A stretch of 64,000 bases of DNA from Syngnathus acus (lineage: Eukaryota; Chordata; Actinopteri; Syngnathiformes; Syngnathidae): positions 5,689,501 through 5,753,500 of the forward strand of contig NC_051103.1 in the NCBI RefSeq assembly GCF_901709675.1, read 5' to 3'. The translations under genes and the position numbers were made by a program. Each line of letters starts with the position of its first letter. Positions within the stretch are counted from its first letter, which is position 1. Of this stretch, positions 1 to 12,996 are shown piece by piece. The notes under the pieces were generated by a model. That model did no database searches. It was not told the DNA's origin and saw nothing but the letters and a program-made list of their open reading frames with translations.

Positions 1-1237
1 TTTTCAAACTCACTCTTGTCGAGTGTCGTATTTGTGCTCATGGGGGTCACGGATGACTCGTGGTAAGAGGTGGAGCACACCCGCGACTGGTCGCCAGCCA
101 ATCAGGTACAATTTTGAGCAATTACAATATTTGAATTTGCAGAAGCTTCTTGATTTGTTTTAATCCATGAATTCTAATTTAGGGATTAAATGCGGATCAC
201 ATCCTGGACTGGCCCCCATCCAGATTTGTCCTCGTGCACTGTTCAGGTAATCCTTCTCATGACAATTGCTTCCTGTTGTGCTAATGTGTGGCCTGTGTGA
301 TAACAGCAAAATAATATTGAACACTGTAAAAAAAATATGAGACTTTGAGGATGAGGGAAAATGGGTGGGGAATTTTCCCAGGGTGTCATACAAACTACGT
401 GGGGGGGGGCAAATTGCCCACCAGAGAGCAGCAAATATTAGTATGCGGCCATCTTTACCACCAGGCAGACGTCAAGGTCTAATCTTTTCAGTCATTGAGT
501 TTCTTATGTTTTTTTTCCCCCTCTCGCATTTCACAAAGAAAAGCGCACTAATGTGCAAACATCATGTTCGTTACGCTTTTACATAATTCATAGTAAATTG
601 TAAAGCCTCCTTTCCATGTTTTTGTAACCATGGCAACCAAGCAGCGATGTGACTGAATATAAATATTGTCTGTGTGTGCACGCTTGTAGTCGACACTGAA
701 GATGAAAAAACAAAACAGGGATTTTCATTTGTGGCCAAGTCATGATGCGGAAAATCATTTAAAATTACGATGACATTATTTTAATAGTAAAAACCGAAAC
801 AAACCAAGGCACCTTCAACTCAGACCTCGTAAATGTCAAAAAGCTTTTCAATCGGACTTGGCGCCGCTTCCATCTATCCAAAGGCAACGCATCCATCTCG
901 GAAGAAAAAAAAAAATCCTGCTGACATTTTTGGCTCGAGGGCACCCACAGACAAAAAACAAGACCTTTTCAACAGCTTGGTGCATTCCACAGTGCAGAAA
1001 GAACTTCCAGGAAGGTTTTGTTCATTCTCAAGATGAAACGTTGTCGTGGATTAAACTCGCGTTGCTGGGTGGAATGCAACAAATGATCGATAGGCAACAA
1101 ATCAATTTTTCCTCTTTTTTTTTTTTTTTACCTTCAAGACGCGGGCGAATCCATCAGCGCAAACTAAATACTGTGGAGACTTCCCGATGTGCAGTATATG
1201 CACGTATTATCCTCTCCCTGGCCTCCTCTTAATGGAT

Positions 1238-1274
1238 CATGTCATCGTTTGAATTATTCATCGACGATGACATG
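1238..1274. repeat. Short perfect inverted repeat (11-bp arms)
   Basis: The arms at 1,238-1,248 (CATGTCATCGT) and 1,264-1,274 are exact reverse complements around a 15-nt AT-rich loop. It could form a small hairpin or be a paired binding site for a dimeric factor. No flanking gene explains it, and an 11-bp perfect repeat can arise by chance in a window of this size. Confidence 0.5.
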
Positions 1275-3101
1275 TCAATGATGTAAGCCAACGTGCACGG
1301 GTCATAAATAATCAGTGTGCCGAGGATTCCCAGGACACCAAACGGTCCGTTGACCTGAAATCCCCCCCGAAGGCTCGCCGGGAGTTCCGCTAACGCCCCG
1401 GGCTAAATTTAGCTCCTCCCTGATTTCGATGCCTCAATGGGGATGAATCCGCTCCCCTCGTACTTCCTTGACACCAATTACGGGATAGGCCTCTGGCTCG
1501 CCTGACCTTTGATGAAGGTCACGTGTCCTTAAAAGTGGACTTTTTTGGCAGGGCTCAGTTCGCTCCTGGTCTCTCCCAAATGGATCGATGTGACAAGATG
1601 GAGCGTCAGGGGGCCTCGCCTCAGCACTTTGCCCGAGGGCGAGGAGTCAGTCCGATGAGCTCCTTATCGATCAGTGCGAGAGGAAGCTATTTGGTCCGCC
1701 GAAGAAGGAAAAAGAATAGATGCAGGTTGCCAACTCGGACGCAACGCAAAGTCATGCTCCGAGAGAATCGTGTTGAGGAACATGTTTCTAAAAATAGGCG
1801 GCGCCTTTCATCAGATTTTGCATGGAGGCTCAAGAAGAGGCAGGAGACTCTTTGATGGGGTTTGCATTTTTTAACACCGCCGCAGCATGCAGAATGCATG
1901 CCAAAGCTTTTAGCATGCTGCTGTTTAAATTTGCTTTTATGTCACCGAGGCAGCAGGCTGCTGCATACATAAAGTATGCGGCCATAAGTATTGGGACACC
2001 GCTCTGAATCAAAAGTCAACCAAAAGAGGTCGAGTCAATAAGGCAGGAAAAAAAAAAATAGCAAGGCAGAGCAATGTAAACTGAGGGTGATTAACACTGA
2101 CGGCAACATATTTGGGACTTTTTTTTTTTCTTTTCATTGATGTTGTGCCCAGCTATCAAAACAGTCGCATTTAATTTAGACTTCCGGCGGTTGATATTCT
2201 CGACACGAAGTGGTCATCAAACGCGATCATTCGTGCGTCTCCCGGCAATTCATAGGGGCCTCCGTCGTCCATCTCAAATCTTCTAATCTGTCGGCCTTCA
2301 ACGGAAATGTCAGCTTTTGTGTTTTCTTGCGCTTGGAGAGGAGATTGGCTCAAGTTTCTTCCGACTGACTTGGAGACTTTGATAAAGCTTACGGCGGGCA
2401 TCCTGCCTTATATCTCTTCCAGCAACCGGACAACCTTAATCCCTCTTTACCTTTAAATGAATGTTAAGGGAACATTAAAGTTGATATTTTTCCCCTGCCT
2501 CCAGATAGCCTCTGTAGGAAAAAAAAAAATCTATAGCGCAGACTTGGCTGATAAAACCTAGTTTCAGAATTCCCTGGAGTAATTTAACTACAAAGCTAAA
2601 GCTAGAAGAGAATGTCCACACGTAAAGGCCTTTGGGAACTCCAGCGGGCATCGTTGCGGCTTTTCATTTGGCTCGGCTACAGAAAGAAAAATAACTCCAG
2701 AACCAGAAGGCGTTTTTATGCAAAACCCTCCCTGGGTGTTGTGTTTAAAAAATGGCCATCTGCTGAGTAACAGCCTTGCTCTTTTTTTTTTTTTTTTACA
2801 CATTTAATCCCAAAGCCTGGACAGGCCTTTTTACAAGTGCCAAATTAGTCCCTATAAATTTAAAACGTGTTCACATATCTTTATTCTCGACAATTTAGGG
2901 CAATATGTCAAAAAAAAGCCAACCTGTGGCTTAAACGGTCACTAAATTATCATAGCAGTAATTTGTTGAATAATTTCACATTTAAATATAAATGACTCAT
3001 CAGAAAGTTTCTCACAAGTAATTTGATTTCTCTCATAATTTGTAGTTAATAATTTTTTTTTTTGAAGATATGGATGTTTGATGTTCATCTGTTTTCTCCA
3101 G

Positions 3102-3198
3102 GGGGAGCTGGCGAAGTTATTGAGAAGCCAGTACAGATCGCCAGTCTCTTCATATTCTGAACGTTGTCGCTCACATTCACACAACTGACTCAACTCAG
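3102..3198 (+). other. Candidate non-coding exon (splice signals only)
   Basis: The segment follows a pyrimidine-rich acceptor (TTTTCTCCAG) and ends in ...CAACTCAG before GTGAGA, a good 5' splice site. The 97 nt have no protein similarity that I recognise. If real, it could be an untranslated exon of thra or part of a non-coding RNA. Splice-like signals this good occur by chance in tens of kilobases, so this is weak evidence. Confidence 0.15.
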
Positions 3199-4073
3199 GT
3201 GAGAAAATATTTTCAAAATAATTTTGAATTTATTGTCAAACCATAAACAATTTTACTGAAGTAGTTTACTATCAGTATAAAATGAATTTGTCATTTTACC
3301 CCTGCTTTCAACATTCTAAAAAAAAACAGACTTGATTTAAATTTTCTTTTTAATTAAGCAAAGGCAATTAAAAAAAAAGACCAATTAAAAATCAGAATTC
3401 ATTTTAAGGCCTTTGCCTAGCCGTACTTTTAATTATTCATGAAGAAACTTTATTAAATTTATTATCATGTGTGCTAAATCAAAGATGTTGCCAGAAGAGA
3501 AAAGAAATAGACAAAAAGAATCCAACCCTCCGGAATAAAGCGAGTGAGTGCCAGCACGGCTTGCCTTTCCAGCCAATCACATCAGATTTGCGCACCGACG
3601 AAGGCTCGTTACAACACGCCGCACGCTCGCAAAGTGAATTCCCTTTGAAGGGCCTTTCATGTGCTTCGCCTCGGCGATGAAAGTTGACGGAAGGCGCAGT
3701 CATACATGAGCGATGTGTCTCGCTCAAGCTTGTTAGTCCGTCCGAGCCTTTCAGTCGATCTAGGATTGCCAAGGTGCTTCGAAAATTCACACAAATTTGC
3801 CCGCACAAAAAATGTCGTCGACTTTAAACGGCCTTTGCCGTTAGCCGCTAGCAGGCTAATGATACACACAGCAGTGTTAGTCCCACCTGCCAATAAATAA
3901 TAAATGAGCCCAGCGGTGGCGGCGTGGCTCAATGAAGGCACACTTAACCCTTGGTGTCGTGTAAGCCGGCGGCGGAAGAGATCAATCCTTGTCGAGTTAA
4001 TGGAGGTCATGTAATCATTGTTACTGATGGACCCTCGCTCACTCACTCACTGACTCGTTTGCTTCCTTCGCAG

Positions 4074-4124
4074 GATGACATGAGGCCAACGCCAGACTGC
4101 CGGATAAGACGTCAATGCATTCAG
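4074..4124 (+). other. Candidate short non-coding exon (splice signals only)
   Basis: A pyrimidine-rich acceptor (TTTGCTTCCTTCGCAG) precedes 51 nt that end in TTCAG before GTAGAA. There is no recognisable coding content. It has the same orientation as the candidates at 3,102 and 6,593, so together they could be exons of one plus-strand transcript, but nothing in the sequence proves joining. Confidence 0.13.
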
Positions 4125-6592
4125 GTAGAATCTCACAATCACGTTCTTGGCGGGACATAGCAGCTAGCCAATACGAGCGCATCAGAAAACTGTAAACATA
4201 GTGAGACATTTTGTCCTTGATTAATTAAAGAATTTGTCATTTTGAAGAATATAATTGTGCAAAAATAATGCAAGGGGCTCTTGATAATGGCCACCCTTGT
4301 CTTTTACACAGGGGGGGGGCAGAGCCCCGTCTGCTGTCACTGCTTGCTACGGCCCTGTCGAGCATGGCTATCGTGTAAACACGTCTCGTGTGAAGTTGAG
4401 TAGAAACATTTGCGATGATCTGTGCTGTGAACGTATTCATTTATTCATCCAAGTGACGCGTGTAAGTTTTCGCCAAAGATTTCGGCAGCGCTTTTCCGTC
4501 TGATGTAATTTTACTTCTGATTTCTCTCTCTTGACGTTTGCGTGTGGGACTCGTCCAACATTCATATCGGTGTACTCCTAATATTGGAATAAGCGCTGGG
4601 ATTAGCCAAGTGTCATTAAAGCAATCGCGAAGCCGCCTCGTTGTCTGGTCGCCGTCGTGCAAAGCCATCCATCACTGTAGTCATTAGCCGCCGGCTGTAA
4701 TTGATGAATAACAAGCGGCTCGACCGGCCTTAATGAGCATGCGGATTTTAATTAAGTGCAAACCCAGCGCCCGCCCGCCCACGTTGCATTTGTCTCAATA
4801 ACATCTCAGACTCACAAGTATCGTGTGTGGAGTCAACTCAATTCAAGCAGCAGTGAGCAAAGCTTCTTCCCCCCCCCCCCCCATTGCCGCTTGTCCGCGT
4901 CGTCCATAGCCAAAAAGAGAATTTGAGGAGAATATTTTCCGGGATTATTTGCTCAAGTCGTCATCAATTGGAGCAACAATGGATTGTGACAGCTCGCTAA
5001 TCTAGACGACTTGTTTGGGTCCAATTTGTTTATTCAAACCCCCTCCCCATCTTTTTCTGAGCTTTATCGTGTTTACCCACGCCGATGCAAAACGAGCGTA
5101 GGGCCTGCCAAAGTCCCACAATTCATCGAGCCGTCTGCGCGCTTGTTGACACGCCAACAAATCATTTCCTGATATTTTTCTTTCTCTCCCTACCAGAAGA
5201 TTGCGGCCCAGCTCTGCGTTTCTGTGGCAACGTGTTTGTGTTGGACACAAAGACCGATTTTTCTTTTGTCTTTTTTTTCTTTTTCTTTCTTAATGCATGC
5301 ATATTTGCACATCTACCTGTCGTCGCCATCCCTCATTCATGGAAAGAAGAAACTGGTGATCACATTTTTCTCTATTTTTCCATTCTTTACTAATCATCAC
5401 TAAAACCCGTGTCCGAATATGGTCCAGCATTTACATATGCAGCTGCCACCTGCTCTCAACATGCGCGCAGGTAGAAAACTCAAACTTTCTTGCATGAATA
5501 CATGGCGCGCTCAACTTTTAAGAGTCGCTGACGGAAATGAAATGAAATATTCATGTCGGGGCACCAAGTGACTTCCAGTCACCCGCCCGCCTCTTTGGAC
5601 CTCCGACCCCTCGCGCCCCTCTAATTCGTCCGCAAAAGTACTTTGACTACGCTCGTGAATAATGAACGTGCAAGGGGGGCGAGGGGGTCACGCGGGTTGC
5701 CGCAAAGCCGCTCGGCTTCTTCCCGACTTGACGGGACGTTTGCTTCAACCGAGTTGCAGAGGCGAGCATTTTTTCCCCCAAAATAATGCCCGCTTGAGCG
5801 TAAAAGTCACAATAGAAACATGGTCTTTGTCATCGGCGAAGAACCTCGTTCCAATTTTTCAACTGGCCCTCTCTTGGCAGGGAACCCCGTCACCATGGTT
5901 ACGTGTTTTCGGCGTGAGGGGGGGGGGGGTGACGAGCCAGAACGCAGCCGAGCCGTTTTTGCGTGTCCGAGCACAACGACTCAAGGCAGGCGTTTCTTCC
6001 TGCTGAGCTGACCTTCTCCCGCTGTGTTCGGATCCCGCCGATGCGGCTGAGGTCCTGTCGCAAAAGTGTCGCCTTCACTCAAGACAAACGGGCGGCTTTT
6101 ACACATTTATCCCAACGAGGGCCAAATTGCTCGGATCGTTGCCGAATGCGAAGTGTTGATAATGATGCGTCGCGCTTGCCGCCATTAAGCGGACTTCAGA
6201 CTTTGCGTCTCCATCAGCGGAGATTTGCAGGCCTCATCATCCCCCCCCGCCGCCTTTTCCAAAGCAGGGCAAATCAGTCCGCGGGGCCACCGAGCAGCGC
6301 CTGTAATAAGATTGGAGACGTCTAAGTGTCTCTCCTTTTGACGAGGGGAAATGGATCTGATGGAAATGAGCCCCTAAATGCAAATGTCCTGCTGCGATGA
6401 TGAGCATGGGCACAATAAGACGCCAGCGTGACAGAGACATGAGCCCTTCGCAATCAGTCTCATCTTTCTCAAAGTCATCACCCGGGTCTTTATTCGCTCC
6501 AAGTCCGAATCGCTGGGATTTCTGCAAAGGGCAAAATTGTTGAAAAGAAAATTCACCGTGATTCTAATTCACTTTTTCTTTCTGTTACCTAG

Positions 6593-6765
6593 GGCTTCTG
6601 CAGCTTTGCTGAAACCATGACGTAATATCCACCCCTGGAAAAGAATCAAAACAAGATGCCCAGATATTGTTTGCCAACAACTGGGCACGAGAATTGCAAA
6701 GACAAGCAACGCAAAGTAATCTCAGGAGGAATCGGAAATGAAATCCAAACTTTTCTGCTCAACAG
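6593..6765 (+). other. Candidate exon (splice signals only)
   Basis: A long pyrimidine tract and acceptor (TTTTTCTTTCTGTTACCTAG) lead into 173 nt ending in CAACAG before GTACGT, a strong donor. An ATG at 6,656 opens a frame through the donor, but the peptide resembles nothing I know. It is the best of the orphan exon candidates in the left flank. It may be an untranslated thra exon, an exon of an unrelated non-coding transcript, or chance. Confidence 0.2.
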
Positions 6766-8754
6766 GTACGTCAAAAAATGTGTCATTCCCCCAAATCTTC
6801 TTTGTCTTAGAAGCATTCCATTATCAATCAACCAAAGCTAACGTCGTCTGGTTTGAAATGCTAAAGCTAGCTTATACATTGCAAGCACTGCTATTTTGTT
6901 GAACCTGATTGTTTTGTCATCACAATGCAGTCTCACACTTTAATCGGGTCTGAAAGTGAATATCGTACTTTGTTCAGTGATGTTATGTCGTATAAGAGCA
7001 AAAATTCTTCCACAAGATGACAAAAGATCAAATTCACCTTCTGCCGTTTATACAACAGAATAATAGCTTTGTGTGAAACGAAACCTTTTGGTGTATGTAC
7101 GTCATATTATTAGTTTTGTCCCTGTGCCTTCGACATGTTAGCTTCGACTTAATCACGGCGAGATTGGGAAGCGGCGAGATCCATTATGCAGAACCCCGGC
7201 CTCTCCGATATCAGCCATTTGTCAGATTAGCTCTGCCTCGTTTGGGACAAAAAGCCCGGGTCGCGCTGCAAACAAACTCTGAGCTAATTGGAAGCATTAT
7301 CTGCGGCTGCTGCGTTCATATTCACGTTTTGGGTCGTGCGGCGAGAGACGTCGTACGGTCAGATTTCTTTTTTGTTGTTTTTAGCGAAACGGCACAATGG
7401 CAGGAGGAGCGGGGGCCATGAGTGGTCAACCTTGCTGCATTTCAGGAAAGAAAATTGACAAAATGAAAAAAGAAAACATCACTCAATACTTTTGAAAGCA
7501 GCTAACTGTTAGCACGTGCCGTCGGGGTGGTGCAAGCCTTTTAGCGATTGATAAAGGAAAACATATGTCAGGACATTTAGACCGGTGGGAAAAAAAATTT
7601 CAAGATGGCCGGTCTACAAAATGCGGAAGTGTGCGAATGTAAGCGCCGTCCACACATCCATTATTCAACGCGTGTGTGAAACGTGTTCTCTGTAAAATGG
7701 AACATTAGAGACGCTGCGCGCTTAACCTGCTTTGTATGGGGCGTTTCATTGTGCTCCGCCATGAACCCAGACCGCTTTTAAATTATACACACATTCCACA
7801 AACTATCTATTTTTAAAACCCACCATAGAGGGGGGAGAAAAAAATCATCACTGAAGAGCGCATCGAGTGAACATCTGTGATTTGAAAGAGTGCAAAACAT
7901 CTTAACCTGCCACATGACTCAAATGAAACTTTTTGGAGGATTCACTCATTATTTTTGTGCCATTTCGCTCCTATTTCTCCGTAGGCTAGCAAAATTTACA
8001 TAGCACAGTTATTATCCATCTGGCCGTCCCGGCGACTCATCAGACCGTCCTCCAGGCCAGATGTCCTGTCTCCTTCCGTTCACTCCCAAAAGCTGCAAAA
8101 CCCGTTTAATCCCTATTAAAGTTTTCTTTTTCCGGACACTGCGTCCGATCGGGAAGCGAGAGCGAATGAGATGGCCAATTAGCAGCGGGCTCCCCGCCGC
8201 GCATCTGCCGGGTTATCGACTCACACGCCGGGGTCACGCCGAGTGCGGGCCGGAGGCTGACGGCCGCTTACGCAAGCGCGGATCATTGATGCTCGCACCT
8301 GATCTCACGGCGCACCGATGTGCGGCGACGCAGTAGATGGGAATCACTCATCCACTTTTGAGTTGGGTCCATAAATATTTATGGCCTACCGGAAATAGTG
8401 TCACTCGGTAGGGGGAGAAGCTCTACAAAGGCAAAACATTTCTGCATCGACTAAAATTGCAATTAACTTTATAGTGGAGGTTTTTGGTTTTCAATTATTC
8501 TCAGGCCTTCCTGTTATAGTTTGCATGCATTGTCATTGTGCTTTTGTGGGTTTTCCACCCACATTCCAAACATGCATCTGAGTTTAATTTAAGACCGCCT
8601 CAGCTCAGATGAAATAAACAGCCTGGAGGGCATTTTTTGGATCCAAAATTCGATCAAGTTGTTCCAATTTGTTCTGGGGGTATTGCTTGGCTTTTTTGTT
8701 TGGACGTTTGTGAAGTCAGTCTGTACTGTACTTTTTCTACTTGGGACGTGAAGA

Positions 8755-9200
8755 TCCTGTAGAGGGCGCTAGATAGTTTTAGCCGGTACACGCACATGCA
8801 GGAGGGCGGAGCCAGCCAGCGCGTACACGAACACCTCCGTGTCTTCGTGTGCCCCTCACTGGCGTCGCAGGCAAGCCAGCGAGCAAAGCGGGCGACACGC
8901 CGGAAAAGCAGCAAAGTCCAGTGGCCCGCGCAGGAGCTCGTGTTTTTGGTTTTTTCCCCCTCCCCTCCCCTCCCCAAACCGCGTGTACGCGAGGACGCGG
9001 ACCGGACAGCGCCGAGCCAGGGGAGGGCGGGCGCGCGCACGCAGCCTAACCTACACTTGGACGTGGCCGCGCCGAGTCGTGCAGTGCAGTAGCCCCGCGA
9101 GCACCCGCGACGACTTGGCCCCCAACTCATTGTCCGCCGGAGGGAGCGGAGGTGCAGCCCCCCCCGCGTCCCCCCTGGCCTGCGTCCATGCACCGCGCGG
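8755..9200 (+). promoter_or_regulatory. CpG-rich promoter-like block with probable first exon ending at 9,200
   Basis: The block is markedly GC-rich and full of CpG compared with its flanks. It carries G/C-box-like strings and no TATA box, typical of a vertebrate CpG-island promoter. It ends in ...CACCGCGCGG followed by GTAAGT (9,201-9,206), a near-consensus donor, so an untranslated first exon probably ends at 9,200. The next same-strand gene is thra, whose start-codon exon is preceded by an acceptor at 30,327. I infer that this is a thra promoter separated from it by a long first intron. The large minus-strand reading frame across this block is a by-product of GC richness. Confidence 0.45.
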
Positions 9201-12200
9201 GTAAGTGGCGGCGTGCGCGTGCGTGAACCTGCGGCTTTGACAGATGAGCGGATCTTATCCCTCCTCCTCCCCCTACCGCGCCCCCTAATGACGCGCGTGT
9301 GCACATTACAGACGCGCAGAGATCGATGCGGATCACTTTGGCGTAATGAAGCGCCGATGTCCCTCGTTCGGCGTGATGAAATGCAACACTCGCATTTGGT
9401 TTCCGCGCAGGGGGCCTGATCCCAATCGACTCGCGTGTCACTGATCGCCACCGCGCGATAGTTCACGCGCACTGAGCTATCTTTGTCCGCCATGCAGCCT
9501 CCATTAGCGGCTCATCATCTGGCCACATGTTGGCCGCCTCAGCATTCCTCCGCTGAAGCAGCCATCAGGGTGGTCAGCTTCACTCCAGAGCCACACGGAG
9601 CACATCAGGAAAAACAGTGTGGGGCCTGCACGGCGCATGCGCCAACACCACACACCCCTTTTCGGAGCTCATCTGCATGCTCTTGAAGCGGAGAAGAAAT
9701 GTTTGCATGTTGCCAGCAGACAAGCACAAGGATAAATGTTTCAGCATGTGCTGCAAATGTTCATCCACGACGAGTCAAGTTAAGCGGTCTTGCATAGAGT
9801 TACGTATAAGCCCAGCGTAAATCCTTCAAACTTGTTTGTTTCTCATGTGTACGTTGAGGAACCCCGCATGACCCCAGCCCGCGTCCTCTTTCCTCCCGTC
9901 CGGGCCTCCTTCAGGGGCCCCGCCTGACCTTCTTCTTACTTTCCCAACAGCCAGCACCCCAACAAGTCCTCTCACTTTCCTCTATGTGCCTTTCTTCCTG
10001 GCTTCCCCCCCTTCTTCTTTCACCACCCCTCGCCTTCCATCCCCCCCAGGTCCCCCTTGCCGGTCCAGCACCGCTCCAACGTTCTCTTATATAACCTTGA
10101 CTTTCCGCTTTGGTCGGCTGCGTAATGATGTCAAAGGTGTCTCGCCGAAGCTACGCGGCATGCTGGGAAAGCGGGACGCGGCCTCCCGACTCCCTTCCAC
10201 CTGCCAGACTCGGCGGATTACCGTACAGCCCGTTCGGAACTCGCCGAGCTCAGTCTCGGCATACGTGAGATCTCGCGTCCGTTGAATTATGCAAGATGGG
10301 TTTTTAGATTTACTCGTCGGCATGCCCAAACGTCCGAGCGGGCTTGTTTACAGCCAGCGGGACCTGACTTGACTGCTGCTGGCCCCAGAGGAGGCGGGCA
10401 GCCTTTTCCCACATTGTGTGTGTTTTGCCTAATTAGATTATAGCACCCATATGCTTGCTGGCTTTCGGGCGGCTTTATGGGATCCATTCAGTGCGGGAGA
10501 ATGAGGCCAACAATGAAATGTCATCTGATCGTCACGGGTGGGCTGGCCGCATCCGGGTTAATAGATCGGCCGGGCCTGTATCGGCGTCTTTGACATCAAG
10601 TCAATTTTTCGGGGTATCTGTACTTGATTATATAAAGATATTTAAAAAAATGTTTGCGACGAGCGTGGTTAAGATCTTCTGGTCTGAGGGAGGGAGGGAA
10701 GTAAGGGACCAAAGTGATTTTTCTTTCACTTCCTATCCTTACCTTTCTTCTCTGCGCGTTACTTCACAATGTTAGCAAACGTTTGTTTCGATAGCGTAAC
10801 AGTCCAGCAGACGTAAGATGTTTTTTCTTTTTCCTTCTCAGTCCGAGCACTACTTAATTTAATAAGAGGGTAACTATTTTTGGGTTTGGGGGGAATTTAT
10901 TTTGGGGGGGGGGCATTGTATATTTTGTACTTCAGCACATTTGTGTACTTGAATCCGGACTTGCATGACGTTTTGCATGTGAGCGAGCCAATGCGCCCAG
11001 AGAGTATTGGCCTCTAAGTATCGGCCCTTTCATCCTCGCTAGCATATTTCATTTGCGTGCGCCCTGTCGGCAGCCGCAGCCCGATCTCGTTGATCGACCG
11101 ATGTCATCGTTTGCCGCATCCGAGCTTTGCGACCGCACTTTTTTGACAATTCAACCCCGGCGGCTGTTTTTACTTAGCGACATGAAATAGTCTCGCACGT
11201 CTCGCACGAGTCCAACCACCAAAGAGTCTCAACAAGGAAGTCTTCCAATTTCCTTTGAAGCAGCAATTATAGGCTTCTTTTTTTATTCTCAGCAGTCCTT
11301 TGGATGTTTTTTTTATTTTTATAATTGCCTCCTAAATTCAATTCAAGCCTAATTTGACCCAACGTATTCGATTGTGCTGGAGAAATGAGGTCAAGTTGCA
11401 GCTCGGAGTTGCTGTGGTTGCATTCAGCGGGCCGACGGCTGATAAGCACGGCCTCACGCAGCCCGAGACAAGAGCTTATCAGTCCGAGAGTCCTGCTGGC
11501 CCCGGGCGATGCTCATTTGTTGTTTTAATCGTGGCGTTGACACGCAGATGTTTGCCGCCGCTCCTCCGCCGACACGCGAGCGGCGGCGTGGCCGAGAAGG
11601 GGGCCGGGGCGGGCGAAGCTCTCGAAGAGATGCTTACCACGGGGGAGAGGCGCTCCGGCCGGTTCCCAGGATCGTAAATTTGTCACATGTCATAAACACT
11701 TGGCGTTGCGGCCAAGCAAAGAATTCTCTTCATGTGGGCGGAGATTCAAGTGGGAATAACAATTTGAGGCTCTGCGGAGCCCCCCCGCCGCCACCGCAAA
11801 GCCCGCTCGTCCATTACGAAGCCTAATATAATGACACTTGAATTAATATGACCTTTTTTATGGCACTCCTTTAGCCACTCCCCCCTCGCAGAGCTCCTTT
11901 CCCCCTACTTTCAGTCGATATTTAAAATTCAGACACTCTGGCGTGAAGGAGGCCACTTCAACGTTCAATTATCTTCCAACCGCCACAATTGAGATCCTCC
12001 ACTATGAAATTGTCTGAAATGTGATTTTCCGATATTACAACAAAAAAAACGACCCTTAATCGTTCAATCGGGTGTTGAGAGCAATGCTCTCCGATTTGTC
12101 GATTGGGCCAACCAGCAGACAGGACAGTTACAGTTTCCCTTTGTTAAATTACGTTAACAGATGCAGTCACGATAAAAAATCCGAAACTTGCGTCCAGGGA

Positions 12201-12946
12201 TCCCATGACAAGCCGTAACCTGAATTTTCGATTTTCGATTTGCCTTCCTTAAACCTGCTGTTGCTTTGTCGACTGGAGATTTACTCAACAGTCAGTCCTT
12301 CAAGGGAGAAAAAAAAAAATGCGACGCTAACTTTCACTGGTGATTGTTATAAGTGACTAACAAAGTCGCTTCTTTGAACGCTCGTCTCCTTTTATGGCTA
12401 AAAGAATTTGTTGCCGCCGCAATTACGCGACGCCATCAAGCTAGATAAGCGAGGTAATAACGCAGATTGCTTTTTCATTCCAGTCATCCGTTAATAAGAA
12501 AAGCCAAAGCGCTTTTGCGGCGTCACGCTCCATTGTCGGCTGAAAAGGGGAATTTGTTTTACTGGAGGCGTGAAACAAGCAAATAATCCAAATAAAGACG
12601 ACACGCCTTGCTGCCCACCCAAGAGACGGGTAAAAAAACAACAATAATAATCAAATCCCGATTTTGGTGCACAGAGCCGCCCGCCGCCTCGCAATCATTC
12701 GTTTGCTAATCAAGCCTTCCAGAGCCTGAAATTGCACTTTGCACGTAAACATGGAGGATTTTGACAATAATTAACACTCCAGATCGTGAGCTTGCCGCCA
12801 TTTTTTAATCACCACCGGGTAGCGCGGTCGACGTAACACCGCTCGTGCCGAGAGATTTGCCGATCTGTTTATGGTTGTCATAGCGCCGTCAAGGTGCTGT
12901 GCAAACTGAACGCTTAATCAAACGTGCCTTTGCTGTACTGTGGACC

Positions 12947-12947
<1 letters not shown>

Positions 12948-12993
<46 letters not shown>
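12948..12993. repeat. (GT)n microsatellite
   Basis: About 23 uninterrupted GT units inside the presumed thra intron. The open reading frame of alternating Cys and Val across it is a repeat artefact. Confidence 0.95.

Positions 12994-12996
<3 letters not shown>

Larger units (their letters stand above)
1..8754. other. Non-coding flank upstream of the thra region; no supported gene
   Basis: No open reading frame here looks like a known protein, and none has convincing codon structure; the longest are about 100-125 codons in low-complexity sequence. The stretch has scattered homopolymers (A, T, C and G runs of 8-14), AT-rich blocks at about 3,000-3,450, and a GC-richer zone at about 5,550-6,300. 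Three segments flanked by good acceptor and donor signals (3,102-3,198; 4,074-4,124; 6,593-6,765) are listed separately. It could be intergenic, or an intron or upstream leader region of thra. Confidence 0.5.

Noticed and set aside
8654-9493. 279-codon minus-strand open reading frame
   Set aside because: It spans the CpG-rich promoter block. Composition is Arg/Ser/Gly-rich as expected from GC-rich random sequence, it has no recognisable domain, and the plus strand has overlapping long frames too.
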